This document shows positions 1 to 8,016 of a stretch of DNA of 34,948 bases, in pieces (positions within the stretch are counted from its first letter, which is position 1; each line of letters begins with the position of its first letter). Origin of the DNA: Nitrospirota bacterium (lineage in GTDB: Bacteria; Nitrospirota; Thermodesulfovibrionia; Thermodesulfovibrionales; UBA1546); NCBI GenBank assembly GCA_016208875.1, contig JACQXD010000100.1:1-34948 (forward strand). The letters are read 5' to 3'. The position numbers were made by a program, and so were the translations under genes. The notes below the pieces were generated by a model. The model had not been told where the DNA came from and did no database searches. It worked only from the letters and a program-made list of their open reading frames with translations.

Positions 1-453
1 ACACCCCTGCTTTGCCCAGAATTCATGCAGCTTTAATATCAATTCCTGAAAATACATATTAACACTATTAAAACGTTTCGATTATATCAGACATAAACAC
101 AAATCGTCAAAAAAAGTAAGGCAAAAATAGGGCTTGGGTAATTTTACCATACCGAATTTTATGGGTATTTTCACTCGAAATTATCATATTTTCCTCAGTT
201 AAAACCTGTTATATCCCTCATCATAATGAGATATTGGACATCGTGCCCGGTAGGTTTAAATTTTTTTTTCTTAAAAGAATGAATGTGTTATAGCCATTTC
301 ACTGCTTTCCTTCTACTTCCTTGGTATTGGTTTTGCATGTCATAAAATTCCATAGCAGACAATTTTTCGCTAAGACAAAAATTTGACGCTTCCTTGGCGC
401 AAAGGGTATAGTCAAAGGGAGCGGGATGAAGGTGAATATGGGGAGGCACCGAA
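1..453. other. Gene-free leader region
   Basis: AT-rich stretch with no ORF that looks real; the minus-strand 89-aa ORF overlapping its end is a shadow of the next gene's signal peptide. The last 80 bases contain a small hairpin (TTTGaCGC / GCGCAAA) and a good ribosome binding site, GGGAGG at 441-446, seven bases before the ATG at 454. I see no convincing promoter or known riboswitch here. Confidence 0.5.
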
Positions 454-1377
454 ATGGCGAATGATGTTTTAAGAAAAATTAAAGGCATACCCTTAATATA
501 TCTACTGTTGTTCCTTTCCTCTTTTTTACTCTTTGTATCTTCTGCCTCGGCCCGCATATACGAAAGCCCTTATTCGATAGAGGTTGCAGCAATTCCTAAT
601 GCAGACATAGAACCGCCGGTTACAACAATAACCATTGGCACACCTCAATATCAAAATGGAGCTAACCTTTACATAAGCGGTTCAACAGAGATAACCCTCT
701 CGGCAATAGATTACGGTTTAGTCCCATCGGGAGTAAATTACACAGAATATAAAATGGACAGTGACTCATGGACAAGATACGGTAATCCGTTCAAACTCGA
801 TAACTATTCAGATGACCAGCATACAATCCATTACCGCTCTGTGGATAAAGTCTCTAACATTGAGATAGAAAAGACAACAACCATCATCCTCGACAAAACA
901 CCTCCTGAGACGACTATCTCTGCAAGCGAAGAACTAATCACCGGTGTAACAAATATAGTATCTCCCGACACAAGATTCTACCTAAGTGCAACAGACAATC
1001 TAACAGGGGTAAAAGCAACACAATATCGAATAGATGGAGGGGAGTGGCTTGACTATCTTGCAGGCTTTACGCTCTCAGGGGCAGGGACGCATACGATAAG
1101 CTATAAGGCAAAAGACAACCTTGAAAACGAAGAAGTAGAAAAGATACTTACGGTAAAACTCATATCGATAGACATAACAAAACAAAAATCCCTCGATCCT
1201 ATAGTGCTTGCCGGTGCATGGGGTTCGACTGGAGAAATACAGACGGCAATAAACAACCTTGCCTCGATATTATCGAGTTCGGGACTAAGCTATTATAGCC
1301 CTTCCACAGATGATGAATTCAAAGGATCGTTAAGAGAAGGGAAATACAACACCTATCTGCTAATTGATTTTGAGTAA
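454..1377 (+). CDS. Secreted protein with OmpL47-type Ig-like domains (N-terminal part of a frameshifted gene)
   Basis: Residues 1-34 form a Sec signal peptide (basic start, hydrophobic LIYLLLFLSSFLLFV, then SASA). Two Ig-like modules of the OmpL47 beta-barrel type follow at about 50-145 and 148-235; each opens with PPxTTI and has the typical 'YxxDxxxW..Y..pF.L...G.HTI.YR..D...N.E' pattern. The role is unknown; such modules are usually extracellular or outer-membrane adhesion or stalk domains. The frame stops at TAA 1375-1377, but homologous-looking sequence continues without a gap in the -1 frame from 1374, so the ORF at 1518-2090 is the rest of the same gene. No clear slippery heptamer is visible at the break, so mutation or sequencing error is likelier than programmed frameshifting. 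Confidence 0.75.
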   Translation: MANDVLRKIKGIPLIYLLLFLSSFLLFVSSASARIYESPYSIEVAAIPNADIEPPVTTITIGTPQYQNGANLYISGSTEITLSAIDYGLVPSGVNYTEYKMDSDSWTRYGNPFKLDNYSDDQHTIHYRSVDKVSNIEIEKTTTIILDKTPPETTISASEELITGVTNIVSPDTRFYLSATDNLTGVKATQYRIDGGEWLDYLAGFTLSGAGTHTISYKAKDNLENEEVEKILTVKLISIDITKQKSLDPIVLAGAWGSTGEIQTAINNLASILSSSGLSYYSPSTDDEFKGSLREGKYNTYLLIDFE

Positions 1378-1517
1378 TAATATCCAACCAGTATGGAAGG
1401 GGAAAGGCAATACTCTTTAGTTTCGACCTTCTAAACTCGGAAGACCGGAGCAAGGTATCATCATTAATCATCAACTCAATAAACTATGTCGTACCATCGG
1501 AATCCTATACAAGGGCA

Positions 1518-2090
1518 TTGGCAAACGAGCCGGTAAACATAAACATACAAAACTCGACAGAGCCGGTGGATATAAAAATAACAGAGACATTGCCTGATAA
1601 TACAACAGCAGATTCGATCACCCCATCTGCTGCACAGGGCAACAACACAATCCAATGGCAGGTATCATTAACCGGCAGCGAAAACAAAAAACTCCAGTAC
1701 CGTCTGAATCTGCCCGATATATCGGGTGACTACAAAACAAACACAGAGGTAAGCTACAGCAATCAGGGAAATTACAGGCTCTATGGAAATTACGATTTAA
1801 CGTTCAACATCCTATACAACTCGTCCGAACTATTAAATAAGATAATAAGCGATCTAAATTCTCTAACCGCAGAAGACAAAGACGCCGAACACATAAATAA
1901 AGCAATAGAAAAACTCAACAAAATAAATCAGAACGCCTCAAACAGAAAAGAGGCGGAAAACAACATCGAAAACATAACGGACGCAACAGGGAAACTAAAA
2001 GAGGTTACGATAGACATATCTGCCGTCAGAACCAAACTCGATGAGCTTTTAAAGATATGGGAGAAAAAATGGTATCTGATGGAAAAGTAA
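1518..2090 (+). CDS. C-terminal part of the frameshifted OmpL47-type protein
   Basis: The frame is open from 1374, upstream of the TTG used by the ORF track. The segment 1377-1518 (about 47 codons, reading through GKAILFSFDLLNSE) joins naturally to the end of the preceding ORF, so the TTG at 1518 is unlikely to be a true start. The section about 1-105 is beta-rich and may be another extracellular domain. From about 110 on it is Asn/Lys/Glu-rich and helical (SDLNSLTAEDKDAEHINKAI...), probably a coiled coil. No catalytic motif was recognised. Its end overlaps the start of the RHS gene at 2057 or 2069. Confidence 0.6.
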   Translation: MANEPVNINIQNSTEPVDIKITETLPDNTTADSITPSAAQGNNTIQWQVSLTGSENKKLQYRLNLPDISGDYKTNTEVSYSNQGNYRLYGNYDLTFNILYNSSELLNKIISDLNSLTAEDKDAEHINKAIEKLNKINQNASNRKEAENNIENITDATGKLKEVTIDISAVRTKLDELLKIWEKKWYLMEK

Positions 2091-5000
2091 TAAATGATAA
2101 AAAACAGCGTAAGATACGTCATTCCCGTGAAAACGGGAATCCAGAGGCTGTCTTCCTGAAGTTTGTCCTTACAATTTTCTTATTCTTTTTGCCGGTATTT
2201 TTTGCATTTATTCCCTCTATCTACGCAACCGATACATCCCTTATCGGTCAATGGCACATGGATAACAACTGGAATGATTCATCTGGCAACGGAAATAATG
2301 GCACAGCATACAATGGTACAACCTTCAGCACGAGTGCAAAGGTAGGAACACATTCAGGGAGTTTTGATGGGGTGAATGATTATGTGCAGGGAACAAATAA
2401 ATACATTTCGACGGCGCCTAATAGTGCTATATATATAAACGGGATCGAATTTGTGCCGCTTGACAGTCTGACAACGTGGCAGGTGTCGTATACCTTACAA
2501 CCGGGTACAAACACACTAAGCATCCTTGCAAAGGATTCAAACGGAAATCAGAGCCAGGCTGTTACAGTGGAAGTTAATTTCGAGCAGGTTAATTGTCCGG
2601 AATTATATCTTTTCGAGGGCTGTGGTGACACTGTATTATACCCTCCAGGAGGCAAGTATATTTCTTTTGGATACCGTATATATCTTGTTGACGGTAATGA
2701 AGAGATAGCTATAAAAACAAAAAATGGACAAACAGTGAAAACGCTGTATAACTATATCTCCGATTGGGACGGTAAAGCAGATAATGGAAAGTTAGTGCTT
2801 CCGGGCGATTATACGGCTACCTTGACTTTGAAAAAAACCGGCTGTAATGATATAACGAGTGATAAGAACTTCCCGGTGTCATTTACGGTTACATTCGATG
2901 GACGAAGTCTCTATGTTGATTTTGCTTCCTCTGCCGGTGTTGCAAGTGGAAACCTCTACCATCCTCAGACATTATTTACCATCCCTAATTCAAAGATATT
3001 AGGAGACTTCACACTATCATACAACAGCTTAGATGGTTACAATGGGCCGCTCGGCATTGGCTGGACGCATACATACAATATAAATCTCAGCGAGAACAAT
3101 GATAATTCATACACGGTAATGGAAGGGGATGGTACAAGAAAAGTTCTTTATCGGAATGAAAGTTCATATACACCGGAAACATCTTCATATCCGATATTAA
3201 CAAAGAACACGGATGGGACATACACACTCACACACAAAGACGGAACGATTTACAACTTCAACTCAACCGCTTCGGGCGGAGGAAAGATAACATCTATAAC
3301 AGACAGGAATTCAAATACATTAACATTCGGTTACGATTCAAACAACAACCTCACGAATATAACCGACCCGGCAAACAGGGTAATAAACCTAAGCTATGAT
3401 TCCAATAAGATTAGTACGATAATCGATCTGAACGGCAATGTTTATAACTTCAGCTATGCAAATGACGCTCTTATAAGTGTGTCATTCCCACTTGACGGGA
3501 ATCCTTCCGAAAAGAGCAACTGGTCATACACCTATGACTCAAACGCCTTCATGCTCACCAAGACAGACCCTGAGGGATATACCACAACATACACATATGA
3601 TGAGGATCACAGGGTATTAACGGGAACGGATTCCGAGGGCAAGGTTAAGTCACTAACCTATCCGGCTCAAAGCGAAAACATGGACACAGTAAAGACAACT
3701 ACCGTCACGGAAAAAGACGGAGGAAACTGGTCATACAAATACGACACATTGCAGGGACTATTAAACGAAAAGACAGACCCTGAGGGGAGTAATACAACAT
3801 ACTCGTACGACTCAAACAAAAACATAACATCAACCACAGACCCGGATGGAAACGTAACGAGTTACACATATGATCCGGAAAATAACATGACATCGGAAAC
3901 GGATGCAGAAGGCAATACAACCACATATACGTATAACACATACGGACAGGTAACGGGCATGACTGATGCGGAAGGCAAGGTAATAACATATGAATATGAT
4001 TCAAAAGGCAACCTCACATCGTCAACAGACGTATCCTGGGCAACGATCCAATATCAATACGACACAAAAGGCAATGTCACGTCCATAACCAATGCAGACA
4101 ACCAGACAACGACATACACATACGATGAGCATAGTAATCTTACATCGGAAACGGATCCCACAGGAGCAACAACCACATTTGCATACGATTCAATCGGCAA
4201 CATGACAAGCCGGACAGATGCATCCGGGAACACAAAGACATACACGTATGACAGCTTCAACCGTCTTGAAGGCGTAACGGACGCAGACGGAAATGCATAC
4301 ACATTCACATATGACCTGAATGGGAACAAGACATCCCAAACAGATGCGAATGGAAATACAACCTATTACGAATACAACTCAAAAGGGCAGAAAATAAAGG
4401 AAACGGACACACTCGGGAATGTAACTGCATATACATATGAGAACACAGGCTGTTCATCGTGCAGTGAAGGCGGTTCACCGAACAAAATTACATCAATAAC
4501 GGATGCAGCTGGCAATAAAACGAGTTACGAATATGACACACTCGGAAGGTTGATAAAAGAGACCGACCCTGAGGGGAATGTAATAACTTATGAATATGAT
4601 TCCAACGGGAATCTCATTTCGAAGACTACGCCTGACGGAGTGACGATCAGTTATTCATACGATTCCTTAAATCGTCTCATAAAACTCAGAACTCCCAACT
4701 CCGAACTCATAACTTACTCATACGATTCAACCGGAAAGATAACAGAAATGACCGATCAATCCGGAACGACAGAATATTCCTATGATGATTCCAATAGGCT
4801 GATAACAGAGACAAGGAGTATAGAGGGGATAAGCTTTACAACAAGCTACACTTATACATCAGAGGGGAAACTGACGTCAATAGCATATCCGGGTGGAATA
4901 ACGGTTACATATAATCTCGATGAAAATGGAAGGGTTGTAAGTGTTACCGAAACCAGGGATGGAAAAATAACCGATATAATCACAAATGTTGCCTACGATG

Positions 5001-5272
5001 CGAACAGCAAGGCGGCAAGCATTGATTATGCAAACGGCATACAAACTACTAAGGGATATGACGTTAAAGGAGCATTAAATAGTTTGAATATAGGCTCACT
5101 TAAACAGTTGAGTTACGTTAGGGATAATATTGGAAAGATCACGGGGATTAATGACAACCTTGATTCTTCTAAGACAAAAACATATTCATACGATGCGATT
5201 TACAGATTAGCGAATGCTTTTGGCCCGGGTAGAATCGGGACTGTCCACGTACACAATCCAGTACTCGTATGA
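2057..5272 (+). CDS. Secreted RHS/YD-repeat protein with LamG remnant (N-terminal part, frameshifted at the end)
   Basis: A large cell-surface or secreted RHS protein whose YD repeats should form the beta cocoon. The track ATG is at 2057; ATG 2069 has the better ribosome site (GGGAG five bases upstream). Residues 21-30 (RHSRENGNPE) are translated from a dispersed palindromic repeat placed before the signal peptide (about 36-57, ending SIYA). A LamG-like lectin start (62-115, GQWHMDNNWNDSSGNGNNG) breaks off after FDGVNDYV and runs into an unrelated Ig-like segment, so LamG is truncated. A DUF6531-like entry (FTLSYNSLDGYNGPLGIGWTH) and more than 20 YD repeats (YTYDxxGNxTSxTDxxGN) follow. Two further odd inserts lie in the repeats, around VSFPLDGNPSEK and LRTPNSEL. 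The frame is lost near 5214-5272, where the +1 frame carries on with QYSYDPVGNR. Confidence 0.85.
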   Translation: MGEKMVSDGKVINDKKQRKIRHSRENGNPEAVFLKFVLTIFLFFLPVFFAFIPSIYATDTSLIGQWHMDNNWNDSSGNGNNGTAYNGTTFSTSAKVGTHSGSFDGVNDYVQGTNKYISTAPNSAIYINGIEFVPLDSLTTWQVSYTLQPGTNTLSILAKDSNGNQSQAVTVEVNFEQVNCPELYLFEGCGDTVLYPPGGKYISFGYRIYLVDGNEEIAIKTKNGQTVKTLYNYISDWDGKADNGKLVLPGDYTATLTLKKTGCNDITSDKNFPVSFTVTFDGRSLYVDFASSAGVASGNLYHPQTLFTIPNSKILGDFTLSYNSLDGYNGPLGIGWTHTYNINLSENNDNSYTVMEGDGTRKVLYRNESSYTPETSSYPILTKNTDGTYTLTHKDGTIYNFNSTASGGGKITSITDRNSNTLTFGYDSNNNLTNITDPANRVINLSYDSNKISTIIDLNGNVYNFSYANDALISVSFPLDGNPSEKSNWSYTYDSNAFMLTKTDPEGYTTTYTYDEDHRVLTGTDSEGKVKSLTYPAQSENMDTVKTTTVTEKDGGNWSYKYDTLQGLLNEKTDPEGSNTTYSYDSNKNITSTTDPDGNVTSYTYDPENNMTSETDAEGNTTTYTYNTYGQVTGMTDAEGKVITYEYDSKGNLTSSTDVSWATIQYQYDTKGNVTSITNADNQTTTYTYDEHSNLTSETDPTGATTTFAYDSIGNMTSRTDASGNTKTYTYDSFNRLEGVTDADGNAYTFTYDLNGNKTSQTDANGNTTYYEYNSKGQKIKETDTLGNVTAYTYENTGCSSCSEGGSPNKITSITDAAGNKTSYEYDTLGRLIKETDPEGNVITYEYDSNGNLISKTTPDGVTISYSYDSLNRLIKLRTPNSELITYSYDSTGKITEMTDQSGTTEYSYDDSNRLITETRSIEGISFTTSYTYTSEGKLTSIAYPGGITVTYNLDENGRVVSVTETRDGKITDIITNVAYDANSKAASIDYANGIQTTKGYDVKGALNSLNIGSLKQLSYVRDNIGKITGINDNLDSSKTKTYSYDAIYRLANAFGPGRIGTVHVHNPVLV
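2118..2144. repeat. REP-like palindrome of the GTCAT...ATCCAG family, inside a CDS
   Basis: ATTCCCGT (2121-2128), loop GAAA, ACGGGAAT (2133-2140): a perfect 8-bp stem flanked by GTC and CCAG. This matches the widespread bacterial dispersed palindrome that begins GTCATTCCC and ends GGGAATCCAG. It lies in frame in the 5' end of the RHS gene and encodes RHSRENGNP. A weaker cousin (ATTCCC ... GGGAAT, 3484-3502) lies further inside the same gene. Confidence 0.8.
4683..4717 (+). repeat. Heptad tandem repeat (AACTCNN x5) inside the RHS gene
   Basis: Five consecutive 7-base units of the form AACTCNN (AACTCAG, AACTCCC, ...; the last degenerates to AACTTAC). They encode LRTPNSELIT in frame, at a point where a normal YD repeat would have a short loop. 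The period matches other arrays in this window although the unit sequence differs. Confidence 0.7.
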
Positions 5273-6260
5273 TCCTGTAGGAAACAGAACAATTGAGACA
5301 AGTAATGATGGTGATACGAATTATACCTATAGTGCTAATAAGTTGACTTCAAGTTCAGGAGTAAAGAGTTATGCATTCAGTTACGATAATAACGGCAATA
5401 CGGTTTCAGAAAACCAAAAGACGTACACCTACAACCAGAATCAAAGGTTGATTAAAGCTGTTAAAACTGACACCGACACTGGCACCGACACTGTTCTTGG
5501 GGAATACACATACAATGGTAATGGACAACGTGTTAAAAAGATAGCCAATAACAGAACCACATATTTCATATACGATCAAAATGGTAATCTCATTGAGGAG
5601 GCAGATGAGAACGGTAAGGTCAACAGTGCTTATATTTACCTCGGCAGCATCCCTATAACCAGAGTAGACGAATGGTGGGAGGGGATAAAGACACCTCAGA
5701 CACCGGAAGGTGTAGCCGTAACACCCGGTGACACACAGCTTACAGTTTCTTGGACCCCTGACACTGACACCGTTATTGACGGCTACAAAATTTATTGGGG
5801 AACGGAATCAGGGAATTATACGAATTCAAAAAACGTAGGGAACGTGAACAGCTATACGCTTACCGGATTAACAAACGGAATGACTTATTACATCTCAATA
5901 ACCGCCTATGCAGACATTGAAGATACATACTTCTATCACACAGACCATTTAGACACTCCTATACTCATGACGGATAAAAATGGTGAAAAAGTCTGGGAAG
6001 GAGAGTTTCTGCCGTTTGGAGAGGAGTATTTCATAACCGGCACAGTCAATAATAATCTAAGATTCCCCGGACAATATTATGATAAAGAAACAGGCTTATG
6101 CCGGAACGGTCAAAGAGACTATAACAATATAATCGGAAGATATTTAGAGAAGGATCCGAGCGGACTTCAAGGAGGAACAAATCATCTCTATCTTTATGTC
6201 GGAAATAATCCTTTGTCTTCGATAGACCCTTCGGGAACTAAAACATGGAACGTAAGATGA
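5214..6260 (+). CDS. C-terminal part of the frameshifted RHS protein: RHS core with inserted FN3 domain and no toxin tail
   Basis: Continues the RHS gene that ends at 5272, in the next frame; the start in the track is arbitrary. It carries the last YD repeats (YSYDPVGNRTIE...), then the RHS core. Between YIYLGSIPITRVDEWWEG and YFYHTDHLDTPILMTD, normally nearly adjacent, sits a fibronectin type III domain (PEGVAVTPGDTQLTVSWTP...YYISITAYA, about 160-235). The core finishes with GRYLEKDPSGLQGG, YLYVGNNP and IDPSG, after which only seven residues remain before the stop, so there is no C-terminal effector domain. Either the tail was lost or the protein acts without one. Confidence 0.8.
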   Translation: MLLARVESGLSTYTIQYSYDPVGNRTIETSNDGDTNYTYSANKLTSSSGVKSYAFSYDNNGNTVSENQKTYTYNQNQRLIKAVKTDTDTGTDTVLGEYTYNGNGQRVKKIANNRTTYFIYDQNGNLIEEADENGKVNSAYIYLGSIPITRVDEWWEGIKTPQTPEGVAVTPGDTQLTVSWTPDTDTVIDGYKIYWGTESGNYTNSKNVGNVNSYTLTGLTNGMTYYISITAYADIEDTYFYHTDHLDTPILMTDKNGEKVWEGEFLPFGEEYFITGTVNNNLRFPGQYYDKETGLCRNGQRDYNNIIGRYLEKDPSGLQGGTNHLYLYVGNNPLSSIDPSGTKTWNVR

Positions 6261-6330
6261 TACCAAGAATTCATAAACAATGGGCAGTGTTCATTTTTTC
6301 TGCGAAAGCAGGTTCCAGAAGCAAACTTCA

Positions 6331-6358
6331 CTGGATTTCGTGTCAAGCACGGATGACA
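6331..6358. repeat. REP-like palindrome (CTGGATTtCGTG...CACGGAtGACA)
   Basis: Same end sequences as the 2118-2144 element but in the opposite orientation: CTGGATT at the left, TCGTG / CACGG stem around TCAAG, and GATGACA at the right with one base missing relative to the usual form. It lies between the RHS core gene and the ribosome binding site of the next gene. Confidence 0.65.
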
Positions 6359-6387
6359 AATAAAAAAATCACAGGAGGGAATAGGCA

Positions 6388-7983
6388 ATGGGGAAGAAAT
6401 TATTTTTGTTATGTTTATTAATCGCACTTCTCTTTACCACACTGTATGGGACTAAAACACCAAAGGGTAACGCAAACAAGGTAATAACCCCAGTTCCTGT
6501 GCAGCAAGAGAAAACTGTGGCCGATGTAATAAAAGCCATGAAAACTCCTGTTATCGCCAAGACTTTCAATAATATAAGTTCTGCGACATGGAAGGTCAAT
6601 ACGGTTAAGCCTGATATTAACGCAAAACTGAAAAAGCTCGGCATTCCTTTTATAGCCAACAACGGGCAAGTAGATAAAGAAGTGAAATATTATGCAAAGA
6701 CCTTTGGTGGGACAATGTTTATAACGGAGAAAGGAGAAATTGTATATTCGCTGCCAAATTATAAAAGTGTCAAAGGGTCAAAGTATCAAAGTGTAAAGGA
6801 ACAAAGAGTCAATGACTCTGATGCTCCGACACACAGACGCATTTACACTAATCTTTCTGAACCCATAGACTCAAGCTCCAAACTTATTAGCGGCGGTATA
6901 GCCTTAAGGGAGGAGTTTATCGGAGCCACGATACATGATATAAATGGTGAAGAAGAAGCTGAAACAAAGGTCGGCTATTTTAAAGGAAATGACCCTTCAA
7001 AATGGCGGAGCGGAATATCGTCGTACGAAAGGATAAATCTCGGAGAGATATATGAAGGTATTGAACTAAAGCTCAAGGCTTATGGTAACAACGTAGAAAA
7101 GCTCTTTTATGTAAGGCCGAATGCAAATCCTGAGAATATTAAGTCAAGTATAAGCGGCGTAAAAGTGATAAAGGTAAATGGAAATGGTGAGCTTGAGGCA
7201 GACACAGAACTTGGAACAATCAAATTCTCAAAACCTGTTGCCTATCAGGAAGAAATTCCCTCTCCACTGGTGGGAGAGGGTAAGGGTGAGGGGGCTAAGA
7301 ATAGGCAATATATTGAAGTTGCCTATGTTGTAAATGGAAATGGATATTCTTTCAAGCTCGGTGATTACGATAAAACAAAAGAACTCATTATTGACCCTCT
7401 CCTTGCCTCTACATTTATAGGCGGGAGTTATGAGGATGAAGCTCATGCAATTGCAACTGACTCATCAGGGAATGTGTTTGTTGCAGGATATACAGAATCA
7501 GCCGACTATCCAACAACATCCGGGGCGTATGATACTACAAGAAATGATGTTTATTATTACGACGTCTTTGTCTCAAAACTTGACCCATATTTTTTAGGTG
7601 ACAATGCCATTGTCCTTACCCTCACTGCCCCCTCTAACACTACCGTCTCTAAAGGCAATAAATTAGGGCCATTTTCTATTTCGATTACGAATAATACCAC
7701 CTCAAGCTATACATCTTATGGATACATATATATTGTAACCCCTGATGGGAACTGGAAGTATCTGATTTCAAAGTCGCTCACACTTTCGGGAGGCGGGTCA
7801 CTTACTGCTAATGATCTGTATATGAATATTCCGTTGTCTACCTCTATAGGGACGTACTATTATTGGGTTGGTATATATGATACAAGCTATAACCTTCTCG
7901 ATGCAGATAGTTTTGCATTCACTGTTACAAGTTCAACGGCCAAATCCGGCAGCGATCACAACTGGGGAATATCGGGATGGTAG
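6388..7983 (+). CDS. Secreted DUF7948/SBBP beta-propeller-type protein
   Basis: The ATG is preceded by AGGAGGG at 6373-6379. A signal-like hydrophobic start (KKLFLLCLLIALLFTTL) is followed by the domain that usually precedes SBBP beta-propellers (IPFIANNGQVDKEVKYYAKTF, then ISSYERINLGEIYEGIELK...). A single SBBP-type unit follows (STFIGGSYEDEAHAIATDSSGNVFVAGYT...DVFVSKLD, about 348-402); full-length relatives have several, so the propeller is probably truncated. The C-terminal 120 residues are an Ig-like domain (LTAPSNTTVSKGNKLGPFSISITN...). Two low-complexity inserts are translated from DNA repeats: KGSKYQSVKEQR (6764-6818) and PSPLVGEGKGEGA (7258-7294). It stands 33 bases before the RHS-PLC gene, so co-transcription is likely. 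Function unknown; probably surface or secreted. Confidence 0.7.
   Translation: MGKKLFLLCLLIALLFTTLYGTKTPKGNANKVITPVPVQQEKTVADVIKAMKTPVIAKTFNNISSATWKVNTVKPDINAKLKKLGIPFIANNGQVDKEVKYYAKTFGGTMFITEKGEIVYSLPNYKSVKGSKYQSVKEQRVNDSDAPTHRRIYTNLSEPIDSSSKLISGGIALREEFIGATIHDINGEEEAETKVGYFKGNDPSKWRSGISSYERINLGEIYEGIELKLKAYGNNVEKLFYVRPNANPENIKSSISGVKVIKVNGNGELEADTELGTIKFSKPVAYQEEIPSPLVGEGKGEGAKNRQYIEVAYVVNGNGYSFKLGDYDKTKELIIDPLLASTFIGGSYEDEAHAIATDSSGNVFVAGYTESADYPTTSGAYDTTRNDVYYYDVFVSKLDPYFLGDNAIVLTLTAPSNTTVSKGNKLGPFSISITNNTTSSYTSYGYIYIVTPDGNWKYLISKSLTLSGGGSLTANDLYMNIPLSTSIGTYYYWVGIYDTSYNLLDADSFAFTVTSSTAKSGSDHNWGISGW
6764..6818 (+). repeat. Octad tandem repeat (AAAGNRTC) inside the SBBP-type gene
   Basis: About six successive units AAAGTGTC, AAAGGGTC, AAAGTATC and so on, one of them 7 bases long. 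They encode SVKGSKYQSVKEQRVND, a low-complexity insert within the DUF7948-like domain. Confidence 0.65.
7258..7294. repeat. Dispersed CCCTCTCC...GGGAGAGGG repeat inside a CDS
   Basis: CCCTCTCC (7258-7265) and GGAGAGGG (7273-7280) form a stem; TAAGGGTGAGGGGG follows. This matches a dispersed element common in bacterial genomes whose usual translation is PSPL(V/A)GEG(K/Q)GEG, seen here in frame as PSPLVGEGKGEGA. Confidence 0.7.
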
Positions 7984-8016
7984 GATAAATAATTCTATGG
8001 TAAGGGAGAAAAACAG

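Noticed and set aside
370-453. GEMM-like (c-di-GMP-I) wording GGCGCAAAGGGTATAGTC and a GGCACCGAA end before the first gene
   Set aside because: The expected GNRA-capped P1 stem and the paired P2 with tetraloop receptor do not form; only a simple TTTGaCGC/GCGCAAA hairpin is seen.
1365-1380. Programmed -1 frameshifting at the end of the first ORF
   Set aside because: No X-XXY-YYZ heptamer and no stable downstream stem; a lost base explains it better.
3705-4329. Minus-strand ORFs of 91-99 residues inside the RHS gene
   Set aside because: They are shadows caused by the biased codons of the YD repeats; no start signals and no known motifs.
3300-4700. Repetitive sequence with regular spacing, at first look like a CRISPR-type array
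   Set aside because: The repeats are degenerate, about 60-66 bases long and translate as YD repeats; there are no unique spacers or identical direct repeats.
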